A stretch of 64,000 nucleotides of DNA from PGYT01 sp963675055 (GCA_963675055.2 CAXXJE010000002.1:1054001-1118000), one strand, 5' to 3'. Positions 44,486 through 54,092 are shown, numbered from the stretch's first letter. The notes: a model not told the origin generated them from the sequence alone. Made by a program: numbers and translations.

Positions 44486-44677
44486 ATAAGTTCAACTTCA
44501 ATAACTGTCGGGCAATAATAGTTATTTTCTTTTTTGATAGAAAGAATAGATTATAAAAATATATTTATTGTTTATTATCAGGATCATGTTTTATATATTG
44601 ACCAGCCTAATTACTAGCAATCCTAATATTTACGAAAGTTCTGATTAATGTATAGAATGGCCAAGAAAGGGAAGTTG

Positions 44678-44866
44678 ATGATAGAGATACTTCCCGATAA
44701 ATGCGACTTCTGCGGATGCTGCGTCGGTGTCTGTCCTGAAGACGCGATTGAACTGAAGGAAGCTGAGATATTCATAATAGATCCCCGGTGTACTAATTGT
44801 TCAAAGTGTGTTTGGGCTTGTCCGATAGAAGTTATTAAGTTCAACAGGGATGGAGTTAAAGCGTAG
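44678..44866 (+). CDS. 2[4Fe-4S] ferredoxin
   Basis: The small protein has two CxxCxxCxxxC clusters (KCDFCGCCVGVCPEDAIE and RCTNCSKCVWACPIEVI), diagnostic of a bacterial-type 2[4Fe-4S] ferredoxin. An ATG at 44648 would give 72 residues; the ATG at 44678, seven bases after AAAGGG, gives 62 residues and the usual short N-terminus (MIEILPDKC). The stop is followed after seven bases by the reductase start, so it is probably the electron donor of that enzyme. Confidence 0.9.
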   Translation: MIEILPDKCDFCGCCVGVCPEDAIELKEAEIFIIDPRCTNCSKCVWACPIEVIKFNRDGVKA

Positions 44867-44873
44867 CTTATAT

Positions 44874-46043
44874 ATGAGAAAAGAATACGATGTAATAGTA
44901 GTTGGCGCAGGACCGGCAGGTTCAATGGCTGCGAGATTTGCCGCTGAAGGGGGGGCTTCTGTGTTAATGCTGGAGAAGGATCGGGATGTCGGCTATCCGG
45001 TTAGATGCGCCGAAGCAATAAATAAAGCCGGCGTGGAAATGTTCATTGAGCCCGATCCCAAATGGATTACCGCCGAGGTTACAAAGTTTTCATTCACTTC
45101 TCCCAACGGTAAAAATGTGGTGATTGAATTCGACACCGTGCAGGGTTACGTTCTAGAGCGCAGGATATTCGATTATGAACTTGCCAAGCAGGCTGCGGGT
45201 GCCGGAGCTGAAATTATTACACGTGCCTATGTCTATGATGTAATAATGGAAGAAGGTAAGGTATGCGGTGTAAAGGTTGAGTTCCGCGGTGAGAAAATGG
45301 AAATTCGTTCGAAGATTGTTATTGGCGCCGACGGTACCGAATCGCGTGTGGGACGCTGGGCGGGCATTAAAACGCATATAGATTTCCGTGATATGGAATC
45401 GTGTTTCCAGGTTACGGTTTCCGACATTAATGTCGAGCCGGATACTCTCTACTTTTACTTCGGTGAAAAAGTATCTCCCGGCGGCTACTTCTGGGTGTTT
45501 CCCAAAGGTCCGAATATAGCTAACGTAGGACTCGGTGTTGGCGGCGACCAGGGAAAGAAAAAATCCGCGTTATCATACCTGAACGAGAATCTTGAAAGAC
45601 TTTATCCGGATGCCCCGATATTAACTCAGGTTGCCGGCGGTGTTCCATGCTCTATTACTCTTGAGCAGATTTCGGCAGACGGTATAATGCTTGTGGGTGA
45701 CGCAGCCAGACAGGTTAATCCGTTAAGCGGCGGTGGAATAGCCAGCGGAATGATCGGCGGTAAGATAGCCGGAAACCTTGCGGCGGAAGCAATCAAAAAG
45801 AATGATCTTAAACTTATCCTTACCTATGGTAAAGTCTGGCATAAGGAACGCGGCAAAACTCACGAGAGATTTAACCGGCTTAAAGACGGTATTTATAACT
45901 TCTCGGATGATGACTTTAACAAGATAATGGACAAGATAAGTGCGGTAGAACCAAAAAAGAGAACAATGCAGAAATTGTTCATGATAGCTCTCGCGAATAA
46001 ACCCAGTCTTCTTGTTGATGTGGTCAAAGTATTTCTGGTGTGA
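44874..46043 (+). CDS. geranylgeranyl reductase family flavoprotein
   Basis: From the ATG at 44874 the product has 389 residues. It shows an FAD-binding GxGxxG motif (VVGAGPAGSMAARFAAEGGA), the family motif VGYPVRCAEA with its conserved Cys, GADGTESRVGRWAGI, and the second FAD motif MLVGDAARQVNPLSGGGIASG. These enzymes reduce isoprenoid double bonds in archaeal diether lipids, menaquinone or chlorophyll side chains. The ferredoxin gene just upstream is the likely donor, and the divergent UbiA gene is the likely pathway partner. An upstream in-frame ATG at 44850 lies within the ferredoxin gene and has a poor site; the later start fits the family N-terminus. Confidence 0.9.
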   Translation: MRKEYDVIVVGAGPAGSMAARFAAEGGASVLMLEKDRDVGYPVRCAEAINKAGVEMFIEPDPKWITAEVTKFSFTSPNGKNVVIEFDTVQGYVLERRIFDYELAKQAAGAGAEIITRAYVYDVIMEEGKVCGVKVEFRGEKMEIRSKIVIGADGTESRVGRWAGIKTHIDFRDMESCFQVTVSDINVEPDTLYFYFGEKVSPGGYFWVFPKGPNIANVGLGVGGDQGKKKSALSYLNENLERLYPDAPILTQVAGGVPCSITLEQISADGIMLVGDAARQVNPLSGGGIASGMIGGKIAGNLAAEAIKKNDLKLILTYGKVWHKERGKTHERFNRLKDGIYNFSDDDFNKIMDKISAVEPKKRTMQKLFMIALANKPSLLVDVVKVFLV

Positions 46044-46050
46044 TTGTAAT

Positions 46051-47817
46051 TTAGAACTCGTTCAGCAGTCCGAAGTGTATCTTCCCTTCCGAGAACGAAT
46101 CACCCTCACCAAGCGCGAAGCTGATTGCCATAACTCCCAAGCCTGTTTCAATGCTTAGTCCCAGTCCGTAACCGGTTTTGAACGATTTAAGTTTAGTTAT
46201 ACCCCTGTCTTTGTCGGCGCTTCGCAGATAATAACCGGCATCATAAAATCCGAACATGTACGAACGTTTGGAGATCAGGTACCTGTACTCAAGATTAGAC
46301 CAGAATATCCTGTTGCCGAGGAACTGGTTTTCGATGTAGCCTCGTAGCGTATTTGTCCCGCCGAGTTTATAGAGGTCACTGATTTCAAACAAATTGCCGC
46401 GCAGTTCCCTGCCGTGCAATCCAGCCGCGATTACCTGTCTGCTGAATAGTTCATAGTAATAGTTAAGATCAAGTTCAAAGCGCTGCAGATCCACTTTGGT
46501 TTTTGTTGATGTGGTTATAAACTGTTCGGGACCGTTTATATTTTTCGAGCTGTACTTGTATGTGTTCAGGAATAACAGTCCTTCGGTCGGTGCGTAAACA
46601 TCATCGCGGGTATCTACTTTTATACTCGCGCCGGTAGTTAACGAAGTTGAATTGTATACAGTAAAACCGCGTTCATTAGGGTCAGTAGGGATAGTGGATT
46701 CGCTTGATATAATAAGCGATGCCGATATCTCGTCAGTAGCAAGGAACTCAACGGATCCATCAAGTCTTCTCTGCACGTATGTCGAATCCTGAACGCGCTG
46801 AAACAATCCCAATTGGATGTTAAAAGGATAGCCCAGCAGCCACGGTTCCATATATTTAATTTCGAGTTCCTGCGATTCCCTTTCTTCCTTTTGCCACTTG
46901 AAAGCCGCCGCTCGTTCGGTACCGAATAAATTACGCAGATTGATATTAACAAAGCCGGTAAAGAATCCTGATTGGCCTTCGGTAGCCGATGGTACATACC
47001 CTACTATACCATCAAACGAATTAGTAGCTTTCTCCTCAACTGTTATATTAAGAATTCCTTCATCTCTTGAATTGAAATAATATACGGGAGGATTAACAGG
47101 TTCAAAGAAACGTAAATGGTTTAGTAATCTGGGTACCTGATCTACTTTGTCCTGAGAATACTCTTCGCCTTCCAGTATTCTTGTATTCCGTTTTACTACA
47201 TAGTCCTTTGTTTTGGTATTCCCGGTTACCATTATTTTGTCTACCCTTCGAGTATCTTCCAAATTAAAAGTAAGGTATATGTTTGCCAGGTAAGTGCTGT
47301 CCTCTTCATCCTGGAAAAAGTAAACTGAATTTACCTTTATTGCAGCAAAGGGATTACCCTCGTTTTCGAAATAGTCCATCATATCAGCGAATACGGACTC
47401 AAGCTCGTACTTGTTGAATATATTTCCTTCGAGGAATTTGAATTGATTATGCAGGTATTGATAGTACAGCGAGTCAGCATCCGCAAAAAATATTGTGTCG
47501 ACATATGTGGGTTCGTTTTCCGCAACAGTAATGAATAAATCCAGTGAAGAAGAATCCTTAGGGATTGTATTGATGCTTACCGAGCCATGCATATATCCAT
47601 TGTTTGTCAGTTCAAGCAGGATCCCGGCGCGAATAGAATCATTCACTTCAACAGTATAGTTATCGCCTGACTTTACACCGCACCAGTCGAGATAATCGTT
47701 TGAAGAAAACTCTGATCCGCCGGTTATGTCAATATTGTTAATTGTCTGTGGATACAGGTAAGTAGTTGATATGAGGATTAGCAGAACTATATTTTTAATC
47801 AATCGTAGGCGAGTCAT
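46051..47817 (-). CDS. Omp85/BamA-superfamily outer-membrane protein with POTRA domains
   Basis: The 588-residue protein has a signal peptide (about 1-24), two to three POTRA-like domains (about 25-275; for example VDKIMVTGNTKTKDYVVKRN) and a C-terminal 16-strand barrel. The barrel motif LGGTNTLRGYIENQF carries the LRGY loop that plugs Omp85 barrels, and the C-terminus ends in Phe. With about 590 residues it is shorter than BamA and closer to TamA-like members, so it probably inserts or exports selected proteins. It overlaps the fruK 3' end by 23 bases and is convergent with the reductase gene. Confidence 0.85.
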   Translation of the reverse strand: MTRLRLIKNIVLLILISTTYLYPQTINNIDITGGSEFSSNDYLDWCGVKSGDNYTVEVNDSIRAGILLELTNNGYMHGSVSINTIPKDSSSLDLFITVAENEPTYVDTIFFADADSLYYQYLHNQFKFLEGNIFNKYELESVFADMMDYFENEGNPFAAIKVNSVYFFQDEEDSTYLANIYLTFNLEDTRRVDKIMVTGNTKTKDYVVKRNTRILEGEEYSQDKVDQVPRLLNHLRFFEPVNPPVYYFNSRDEGILNITVEEKATNSFDGIVGYVPSATEGQSGFFTGFVNINLRNLFGTERAAAFKWQKEERESQELEIKYMEPWLLGYPFNIQLGLFQRVQDSTYVQRRLDGSVEFLATDEISASLIISSESTIPTDPNERGFTVYNSTSLTTGASIKVDTRDDVYAPTEGLLFLNTYKYSSKNINGPEQFITTSTKTKVDLQRFELDLNYYYELFSRQVIAAGLHGRELRGNLFEISDLYKLGGTNTLRGYIENQFLGNRIFWSNLEYRYLISKRSYMFGFYDAGYYLRSADKDRGITKLKSFKTGYGLGLSIETGLGVMAISFALGEGDSFSEGKIHFGLLNEF

Positions 47818-48766
47818 CTATTATTTTCATCTTCTTACCAATTGGTTTAACCTCTACTTCACCAAGAAGTGCCGAAAGTTCCTGTTCGGATACATTGCAG
47901 GCATCGAATCTTGCTGCATTGGCAGCACCAAGCGCTGAGGCGTAAGCTGCAAACTCCTCAAAAACCATTGCCTTTCCAAGTCCATATGCTATACCCGCAA
48001 CAAACGCATCGCCGCTGCCGGTAGCGTCTTTTTCCCTAATTTCCGGATTAGCAACTTCATAATTAAATCCGAACTTAGAGGCGAATACCGGATTCTTACC
48101 GTCAGTTAAGAATGCCATCTTAACACCCTTCTCCGAAAGTGATTTTATTAGTCCCGACTTTTGTTCGTCTGTTTCAAGACTAATGCCGTACGACGATTGA
48201 ATCTCATCCAGGTTATTATGAATTACCATCGGACCCGCATCAATACAGGCTTTGAGATGATTCCCGTATGTATCGAGTATAACAAGTTTGTCTAGTTCGT
48301 TAGCTTCTTTAATTCCGAATTCATATATGTCATCCGCAGATTCACAGGGCGAAGAGCCGGAAAATATAACTGTTGAACAGTTGGGAAGCATTTTTTTAAG
48401 TCGGGATTTGAATTCCTGCACTTCACTTATTCGTAGTTGAGAGTTTCCACCCAGAACAGTTGTCATTTTTTCGGGAGCTTCTTCAATTATGACCGAACCG
48501 ATACGGGTTTCATCTTTCGTGTTTACAATTGAAAAGTCTATTTGCTCTTCAGTCAGCAAACGACGTAATATTTTACCATTACTGCCTCCTGCGAAAAGCA
48601 GAGCCTGATTTTTAATCCCCAGTTTGTTCAATTGCCTGCTGACATTAATTCCTTTGCCGCCGGCATAGAAGTATTCCGAATTACTTCGGTGTACTTTCCC
48701 GGGGATCATGGAATCTATTGCAAATCTTTTTTCGAGCAGGGGATTAATTGTTACAGTTAGAACCAT
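47795..48766 (-). CDS. fruK: PfkB-family sugar kinase, 1-phosphofructokinase/tagatose-6-phosphate kinase type
   Basis: The 323-residue kinase shows LTVTINPLLEKRFAI (the family usually has TLNPALD), GGKGINVSRQLNKLG, a substrate loop VIIEEAPEKMT, and the catalytic ATGSGDAFVAGIAYGLG (the usual GAGD is GSGD here). The FruK/LacC branch phosphorylates fructose 1-phosphate or tagatose 6-phosphate. The substrate is not certain, and no PTS genes are nearby. The longest frame starts at 48808 but the ATG at 48766 gives the normal N-terminus. Confidence 0.82.
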   Translation of the reverse strand: MVLTVTINPLLEKRFAIDSMIPGKVHRSNSEYFYAGGKGINVSRQLNKLGIKNQALLFAGGSNGKILRRLLTEEQIDFSIVNTKDETRIGSVIIEEAPEKMTTVLGGNSQLRISEVQEFKSRLKKMLPNCSTVIFSGSSPCESADDIYEFGIKEANELDKLVILDTYGNHLKACIDAGPMVIHNNLDEIQSSYGISLETDEQKSGLIKSLSEKGVKMAFLTDGKNPVFASKFGFNYEVANPEIREKDATGSGDAFVAGIAYGLGKAMVFEEFAAYASALGAANAARFDACNVSEQELSALLGEVEVKPIGKKMKIIDDSPTID

Positions 48767-48861
48767 TGTAAATCCATTTAAAACAAAAATGCGAATTCTG
48801 AGAATCAAACATAATTAAATGAACTGACTTTCGGAATCCGCATTGAATTTTTGAAGTGCGG

Positions 48862-50136
48862 CTAAGGCCTGTATCTGTACCAGTCACCGTATTGATTGTT
48901 TAACAATCTATAGTCGCCGAAGCCGGTTTGATCAACAAAAATAAAGCGTTTATTTACATCGTAGTAATCCCAAATTTCGTATGGTTTGGAATCGAGGTCA
49001 AATGGATGACGTTCAACATTATTCGGCGGGCCGAGAACAATATAAATCATTCCCATATCAGTTCGCCAGCCTTCGAAATAATTCTTGAAATTCACATTGG
49101 CATAAGCAACTCTTCTGTAGTATTCCTGTAAAATCTCGTTGCCATCCACATTCGGATTCGGATCCTTGTTGTCCCAATAAGCTTCGAACAGTTCGAGCTT
49201 TTTGTCATAATCCTCGACATCTTCCATTTCACTAAGTGTGGACGCGCCGGCGATATATATCATCTGCTCAATGGCTTTGTCCAGGTCCACTATACTTTCG
49301 GGAAATCCGTATAGTCTTGATTTAAATGTCTTTTTAATTTCCTGTTCGATGTCCCAATCGTCGTTACGAAGTCTGACTATTAGATTATAACTGCCGAGAG
49401 ATATATCAGCGTTGCTAATTTTATGCTCAATTATAGTAGTGCCCTTTTGAAGCTGTTCGTCCGTTATTTCACTATAAATAGTCTCTTCGGTCTTTTCCTG
49501 CACTATAATATATTCAACGCTTACTATGGATGGTTCTTCGGAGTGAACTTCATAAATGAAATAAGCGCTGGAGTCTTTACTTGTAATTATATTTGAAACC
49601 AGCGGAACGTATTGCGGACCGTCCTCTTGCTGAATTTTATTGCTAATAAATATAAGGTCACTTAACTGTATCTTCGAATCGAATTTCCGTACGGTAACAT
49701 TGCCCTGGTATATCGATCCTTTTTTAGAATCTTTATCCAGTACTTCACAGCGCAAGTAATATTTTCCAGGTTCGAACTCGAATGTACGATAATCATAATT
49801 ATAGTTTTTATTTGAAATTGCTTCCGAGAATTCCTTCGCAACTACCTTTTCGTTCCAGAATCTTTCAAGTATAATACCTCTTTGATATTCATCATAGAAA
49901 GTAAGTGTAACGCTGTAGTTTCCGGTAAATCCATCGTTGGATCGAACGAATTGAATATTTGAGAATGGAATCTTGATAAATACGTCAAGGCGTGTTTTTT
50001 CCGGGTTGCCTGTCGGATAGGCAGCAACATCAATATCAAATGTTCTTCCCCCCTGGTCTATCGATCCTTTGGATTGTTCAACCTGACCGAAGACAGTATA
50101 GGTGAGAAAGAGAAGAATTATTATTGCTTTGTACAT
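48862..50136 (-). CDS. GWxTD-domain secreted protein
   Basis: The 424-residue protein has a signal peptide (about 1-18, TYTVFGQ). A beta-rich N-terminal half (about 20-270) is followed by a helical segment (about 280-340) and the C-terminal GWxTD domain (about 340-424): FEGWRTDMGMIYIVLGPPNN and YEIWDYYDVNKRFIFVD. The domain is named for the GWRTD-type motif and occurs in FCB-group and related bacteria; the function is not known. An in-frame GTG at 50148 lies upstream, but the ATG at 50136 follows GCGGGG closely and is preferred. rimO ends 16 bases upstream, so they are probably co-transcribed. Confidence 0.82.
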   Translation of the reverse strand: MYKAIIILLFLTYTVFGQVEQSKGSIDQGGRTFDIDVAAYPTGNPEKTRLDVFIKIPFSNIQFVRSNDGFTGNYSVTLTFYDEYQRGIILERFWNEKVVAKEFSEAISNKNYNYDYRTFEFEPGKYYLRCEVLDKDSKKGSIYQGNVTVRKFDSKIQLSDLIFISNKIQQEDGPQYVPLVSNIITSKDSSAYFIYEVHSEEPSIVSVEYIIVQEKTEETIYSEITDEQLQKGTTIIEHKISNADISLGSYNLIVRLRNDDWDIEQEIKKTFKSRLYGFPESIVDLDKAIEQMIYIAGASTLSEMEDVEDYDKKLELFEAYWDNKDPNPNVDGNEILQEYYRRVAYANVNFKNYFEGWRTDMGMIYIVLGPPNNVERHPFDLDSKPYEIWDYYDVNKRFIFVDQTGFGDYRLLNNQYGDWYRYRP

Positions 50137-50152
50137 AGCACCCCGCACTATT

Positions 50153-51442
50153 TTACTTTAATTTAGCAAACAAATCATACTCATTGCAATCGAAAATTTT
50201 ACCCCTGTAAATATTTCCAATGGCGAGTTCTTTTCCGGATTCGATTAATACTTCACCATCTACTTCGGGAGCATCGCGTTCTGATCTTCCTATATAATAA
50301 TTTCCTTCCAGACCATCAATAATGATGTTCTGCTCTGTCCCGATCAACGCCTGATTTTTAGCATGAGAAATATCCTTTTGAATTTCCATCAGCCGGTTAT
50401 TTCTATCCTGCTTTTCCTCATCCGAAACAGGGTCACCAAGAATAAAGCTCGGTGTGTTCTCCTCAATGGAATAGTTAAACACACCTACTCTGTCGAACTC
50501 CGTCTCATTAACAAATTCACAAAGTTCGTCAAATTCCTTTTGTGTTTCTGCCGGATAGCCCACTATGAAAGTAGTTCTCAGAGTCAGGTTGGGAATTGAG
50601 GATTTCAGTTTATGAATTAACTCGCGGGTACGTCTGCCGGTAATGCCCCTTCTCATTGATTTAAGAACTTTTTCCGTGATATGCTGAAGCGGCATATCAA
50701 TATAGTTAAGCACCTTGGGATTTTCGGCAATTGTACGTATTGCATCGTCAGGGAAGTGAGACGGATAGGCGTAAAGTAATCTTATCCATTCGATACCATT
50801 GACTTCGCTGAGTTTATTCAGTAAATCGGAGAGAACTCGTTTACCGTAAAGCTCCTTGCCGTAGTCAGTAGTATCCTGTCCGATGATTATAACCTCTTTT
50901 ACACCTTTGGCAGCCAGACTTTCTGCTTCAGCCAGAAGCTCGTCGATTGATTTTGTTCTATGCTGTCCTCGCATTAATGGAATCGCACAGAATGAACAGG
51001 GATTATCGCAGCCTTCGCTTATTTTCATATAAGCGTAATGTTTCGGTGATGATAGTTCACGTTCGCCTAAAAGCTCTTCCTTCAAATTCCCGCCGAACTC
51101 TTTGACGATTCCCTCGTAATCTTCGGTGCCGAAAAATGTATCTACTTCAGGAATTTCCTTCTTTAACTCATCCATGTATCTTTCGGAAAGACAGCCGGCT
51201 ACAATTACTTTTTTAAGCTTCCCATGTTTCTTAAGTTCTGTGGCTTCCAGTATTGTGTTAATCGATTCTTCCTTGGCAGCGTCAATGAATCCGCAGGTAT
51301 TGATTATTACAGTATCGGCGTTATCCGGGCTGTCAACTATATCCAGGTTATTTAATTTTAACTGGCTCATTATACGCTCGGAGTCAACTGTGTTTTTTGA
51401 ACAGCCGAGCGTTATAAGATTTATTTTATTCTTACTTTCCAC
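50153..51442 (-). CDS. rimO: ribosomal protein S12 methylthiotransferase
   Basis: The 429-residue radical-SAM enzyme adds a methylthio group to an aspartate of ribosomal protein S12. It has the N-terminal cluster domain with LGCSKNTVDSE (first Cys) and CGFIDAAKEES, a third Cys in GCLSERY, the radical-SAM motif CDNPCSFCAIPLMRG (CxxxCxxC), and a C-terminal TRAM domain (about 365-429). The wording is RimO rather than MiaB. The start is GTG at 51442. Confidence 0.95.
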   Translation of the reverse strand: MESKNKINLITLGCSKNTVDSERIMSQLKLNNLDIVDSPDNADTVIINTCGFIDAAKEESINTILEATELKKHGKLKKVIVAGCLSERYMDELKKEIPEVDTFFGTEDYEGIVKEFGGNLKEELLGERELSSPKHYAYMKISEGCDNPCSFCAIPLMRGQHRTKSIDELLAEAESLAAKGVKEVIIIGQDTTDYGKELYGKRVLSDLLNKLSEVNGIEWIRLLYAYPSHFPDDAIRTIAENPKVLNYIDMPLQHITEKVLKSMRRGITGRRTRELIHKLKSSIPNLTLRTTFIVGYPAETQKEFDELCEFVNETEFDRVGVFNYSIEENTPSFILGDPVSDEEKQDRNNRLMEIQKDISHAKNQALIGTEQNIIIDGLEGNYYIGRSERDAPEVDGEVLIESGKELAIGNIYRGKIFDCNEYDLFAKLK

Positions 51443-51583
51443 TAATTGATATATCCATTCATTTTTACTTTAATTTCTCCGCAAAAATATCATTAAATCA
51501 GTTCATATATGACTTAATAATAAATACCCGGAAAAAGTTCTATAATTGATAGGTTTTATTAATTATTTATGTGAAAACAAAGA

Positions 51584-52024
51584 TTATACGCCGATATCTT
51601 CGTGCCAGAGTTCCGGTTTCGCGGCAATAAAATCTTCCATCAGCTTAATGCATTCTTCGTTTTGCTGAATAACAACTTCAACTCCCCTCGATTTTACATA
51701 TTCCTCGGGACCGGTAAAAGTCTTGTTTTCACCGATTACGACTTTCGGTATCTTGTAAAGCAGCGCAGTTCCGCTGCACATATCGCAGGGTGAAAGTGTT
51801 GAGTATAGTATGCATGACTGGTAATCCTTTGCCGATAATCTCCCCGCGTTCTCGAAGCAGTCCATTTCGGCATGAAGAATAGCGCTTCCGTTCTGCACGC
51901 GTCTGTTGTGCCCGCGACCGATAATTTCTCCGTCTTTTACCAGTACTGAACCGATCGGTATTCCGCCTTCTTCCAATCCTTTTCTGGCTTCTTCAATTGC
52001 TGCATCCATGAATTTGTCTGTCAT
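51584..52024 (-). CDS. cytosine deaminase, Fcy1/yeast type
   Basis: The 146-residue zinc enzyme has HAE (51-53, His51 ligand and Glu53 proton shuttle) and SPCDMCSG (Cys80 and Cys83 ligands). Beyond these, GRGHNRRVQNGSA, TLSPCDMC, the VIGEN segment and the C-terminal PELWHEDIG run very closely along the sequence of yeast cytosine deaminase, much more so than tRNA-adenosine or guanine deaminases. It should convert cytosine to uracil for pyrimidine salvage. The gene is isolated, with no permease beside it. Confidence 0.87.
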   Translation of the reverse strand: MTDKFMDAAIEEARKGLEEGGIPIGSVLVKDGEIIGRGHNRRVQNGSAILHAEMDCFENAGRLSAKDYQSCILYSTLSPCDMCSGTALLYKIPKVVIGENKTFTGPEEYVKSRGVEVVIQQNEECIKLMEDFIAAKPELWHEDIGV

Positions 52025-52131
52025 TTTAAATTTTCCCTAATTTTATAAGTCCTAATAAAACCAATTAATAAAACTTATCTAAAATAATTCAGTATTGTTT
52101 CGATTATAGATTGTAATAGAATAAAAAATAT

Positions 52132-52770
52132 ATGAAAAAGCTAATATTATTAACATTTTTTGTGTTTTCGCAATTATTTGCACAGCAGGATTCACTGCGT
52201 CCGGCGAATTCCGTCTACAAGAATTTTAAACCTTTCTCTACTCCGAGAACCAATTTCCGACCGGGAACGGTTTACAGGATTGATGAATCGGGTATAATGT
52301 ACCTTGTTCAGGATGTGAATCAGGTCAAATCCCTGGAGTGTAGCGAAGGTACAATTACCGGAAGGATGATATTTACAAAAGAAGAACTGGTCACATCTCT
52401 GAATATTGAATTCGACATTGCCTATATTACCACAGAGGTTGAAGTGAAAGATGCGCTTCGGGAAGTAACCGAACAGACCAATGTTGATTATATTTTGTGG
52501 GACTATGATCTTGTTGATGAACTTGTTGTCGATCCTAAAAGTAAGTATTATATAGTTCGTGAGACGGTTTCAACTAAGGAAATCACTTACCGGTTTGATG
52601 CCGCGGCTGTTGAACATATTGTAAAAGGTAAAGGTAATCTAAAGGAAAAGTTAAGCACGGGAACAACTGTGATTGACTATCCATTTTCGATTACAAAGAG
52701 GTTTAGTGAACCGAAACGCCTGCTGTTTCTCGAACAGGAAATAGGGCTGGATCCCTATTCTGAAGAATAA
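52132..52770 (+). CDS. periplasmic or secreted protein of unknown function
   Basis: The 212-residue product has a signal peptide (about 1-18, FSQLFAQ) and no membrane segment or motif I recognise. The body is mixed alpha/beta, with a basic start (VYKNFKPFSTPRTNFRPG) and acidic later parts. It stands alone on the plus strand, and its last 16 bases overlap the 3' end of the convergent serine hydrolase gene. It could be a substrate-binding or assembly factor, but there is no evidence for a specific role. Confidence 0.6.
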   Translation: MKKLILLTFFVFSQLFAQQDSLRPANSVYKNFKPFSTPRTNFRPGTVYRIDESGIMYLVQDVNQVKSLECSEGTITGRMIFTKEELVTSLNIEFDIAYITTEVEVKDALREVTEQTNVDYILWDYDLVDELVVDPKSKYYIVRETVSTKEITYRFDAAAVEHIVKGKGNLKEKLSTGTTVIDYPFSITKRFSEPKRLLFLEQEIGLDPYSEE

Positions 52771-53936
52771 TCGTCGTCACCGCTTTTTATATCGAACAGA
52801 CGCATTAATTCTTTGGTAGAAAAAACACCGCTTCTACTCCGGTTAGTCAGGACTATTATACACTTCCCGGTTTCAAGTTCCCTTATGAAATAAGATCGGA
52901 AACCCTTCCACCAGCCGGTATGATATACAACTTTTGAACTATCGGGACGCATATTGATGCGCCAGCCGTAGCCGTAATTGTCATAGTCGTAAAGTTCTTC
53001 ATGCGCCGGAATATATGCTTCTTTAAGATTCTCTTTTGTAACAAGAGAGCCTTCATTCAACGCCAGATTCAACCTGAAAAGGTCTTCCACTGTTGAGTAG
53101 ACTCCCTTATCGCCTACAACGCCGTTCAGGTATGTATTGCCCGCTCTTCTGCGTCCCTTATATCCAATAACCGGGTAAGGATTATCCGGCTCCTCCTCCC
53201 TGTTGTAAATGGAGGTATTAAGCATCCCGAGCGGAGTAAAAACCTCGTCCGTTAAAAAGTCCTCGAACGATTTGCCGCTGACCTTAGCAACGATTGCGGC
53301 CAGAATGCAGTAATTAGTATTGCTGTAGTTATAGCGCTGGCCCGGATAATAATATCGCATTGGCTCGTACTCGATCATTAAGTCAATTACATCCATGTTG
53401 TTAATTGTTATATCCTTGCCGGGTTCTTTCCAGTATTCATCGGCGAAATACATGTATGCCGGAAGTCCTGAACGGTGAATTAAAAGCTGCCGGATAGTGA
53501 TGTTCTCGTATGGGAAATCGGGAAAAAATTGTCTGATACTGTCTCTGTACGATATTTCACCCTGCTGTTCAAGGAGCATAACCGCATACGAGGTAATGGT
53601 TTTTGAAACCGAGGCTAGCTGGAACTTTGAATCAATTTCCAGCGTATCTTTTTTTCTGAAATTTCCGTAACCGAGCGCATTCTCGTAAATGACGTTATTT
53701 TTTTCAGCGAATAGCACCGTTCCGTTGAACAATCCGCGTTTGTGCCTGTTTTGGAAGAAGGAATCCACACGCGCCGCTGTTTTGTAATATTCAGGGCTGA
53801 GGTTATAGTTTATATTTGATTCTTTAGAATCTCTCACAACTCCGCCCGGAGTATTATCACCACAGCCATAAAAAAAAATAATGATAGAAAAAATAATTAA
53901 GGGGATCAGATATTTGGCGGATGCGTATATTTTCAT
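52755..53936 (-). CDS. beta-lactamase-family serine hydrolase lipoprotein
   Basis: The 393-residue protein has a lipobox (IIFFYGC, Cys25) and the class C beta-lactamase/penicillin-binding fold: SxxK at Ser109-Val-Ser-Lys112 (QLASVSKTI), YxN at Tyr204-Ser-Asn206, and HTGW in place of KTG near residue 340. Such enzymes are peptidases, esterases or D-amino-acid amidases; real beta-lactamase activity is rarely found in this type. It is probably anchored in an envelope membrane. It overlaps the convergent hypothetical gene by 16 bases. Confidence 0.85.
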   Translation of the reverse strand: MKIYASAKYLIPLIIFSIIIFFYGCGDNTPGGVVRDSKESNINYNLSPEYYKTAARVDSFFQNRHKRGLFNGTVLFAEKNNVIYENALGYGNFRKKDTLEIDSKFQLASVSKTITSYAVMLLEQQGEISYRDSIRQFFPDFPYENITIRQLLIHRSGLPAYMYFADEYWKEPGKDITINNMDVIDLMIEYEPMRYYYPGQRYNYSNTNYCILAAIVAKVSGKSFEDFLTDEVFTPLGMLNTSIYNREEEPDNPYPVIGYKGRRRAGNTYLNGVVGDKGVYSTVEDLFRLNLALNEGSLVTKENLKEAYIPAHEELYDYDNYGYGWRINMRPDSSKVVYHTGWWKGFRSYFIRELETGKCIIVLTNRSRSGVFSTKELMRLFDIKSGDDDYSSE

Positions 53937-54092
53937 CGCACAAAATTAGTGAACAACTTTTCTGTTCGCAACGATAAGAACGAGATAAGTTGCATTGTTG
54001 AGCTAAAAAGAATCATATTTATTGTCAGCTTTGTTTAGTTTAGCAAATAAAGCTATTTTTCTTCACTAATATTTAACCGGAAAAGGAACAAT

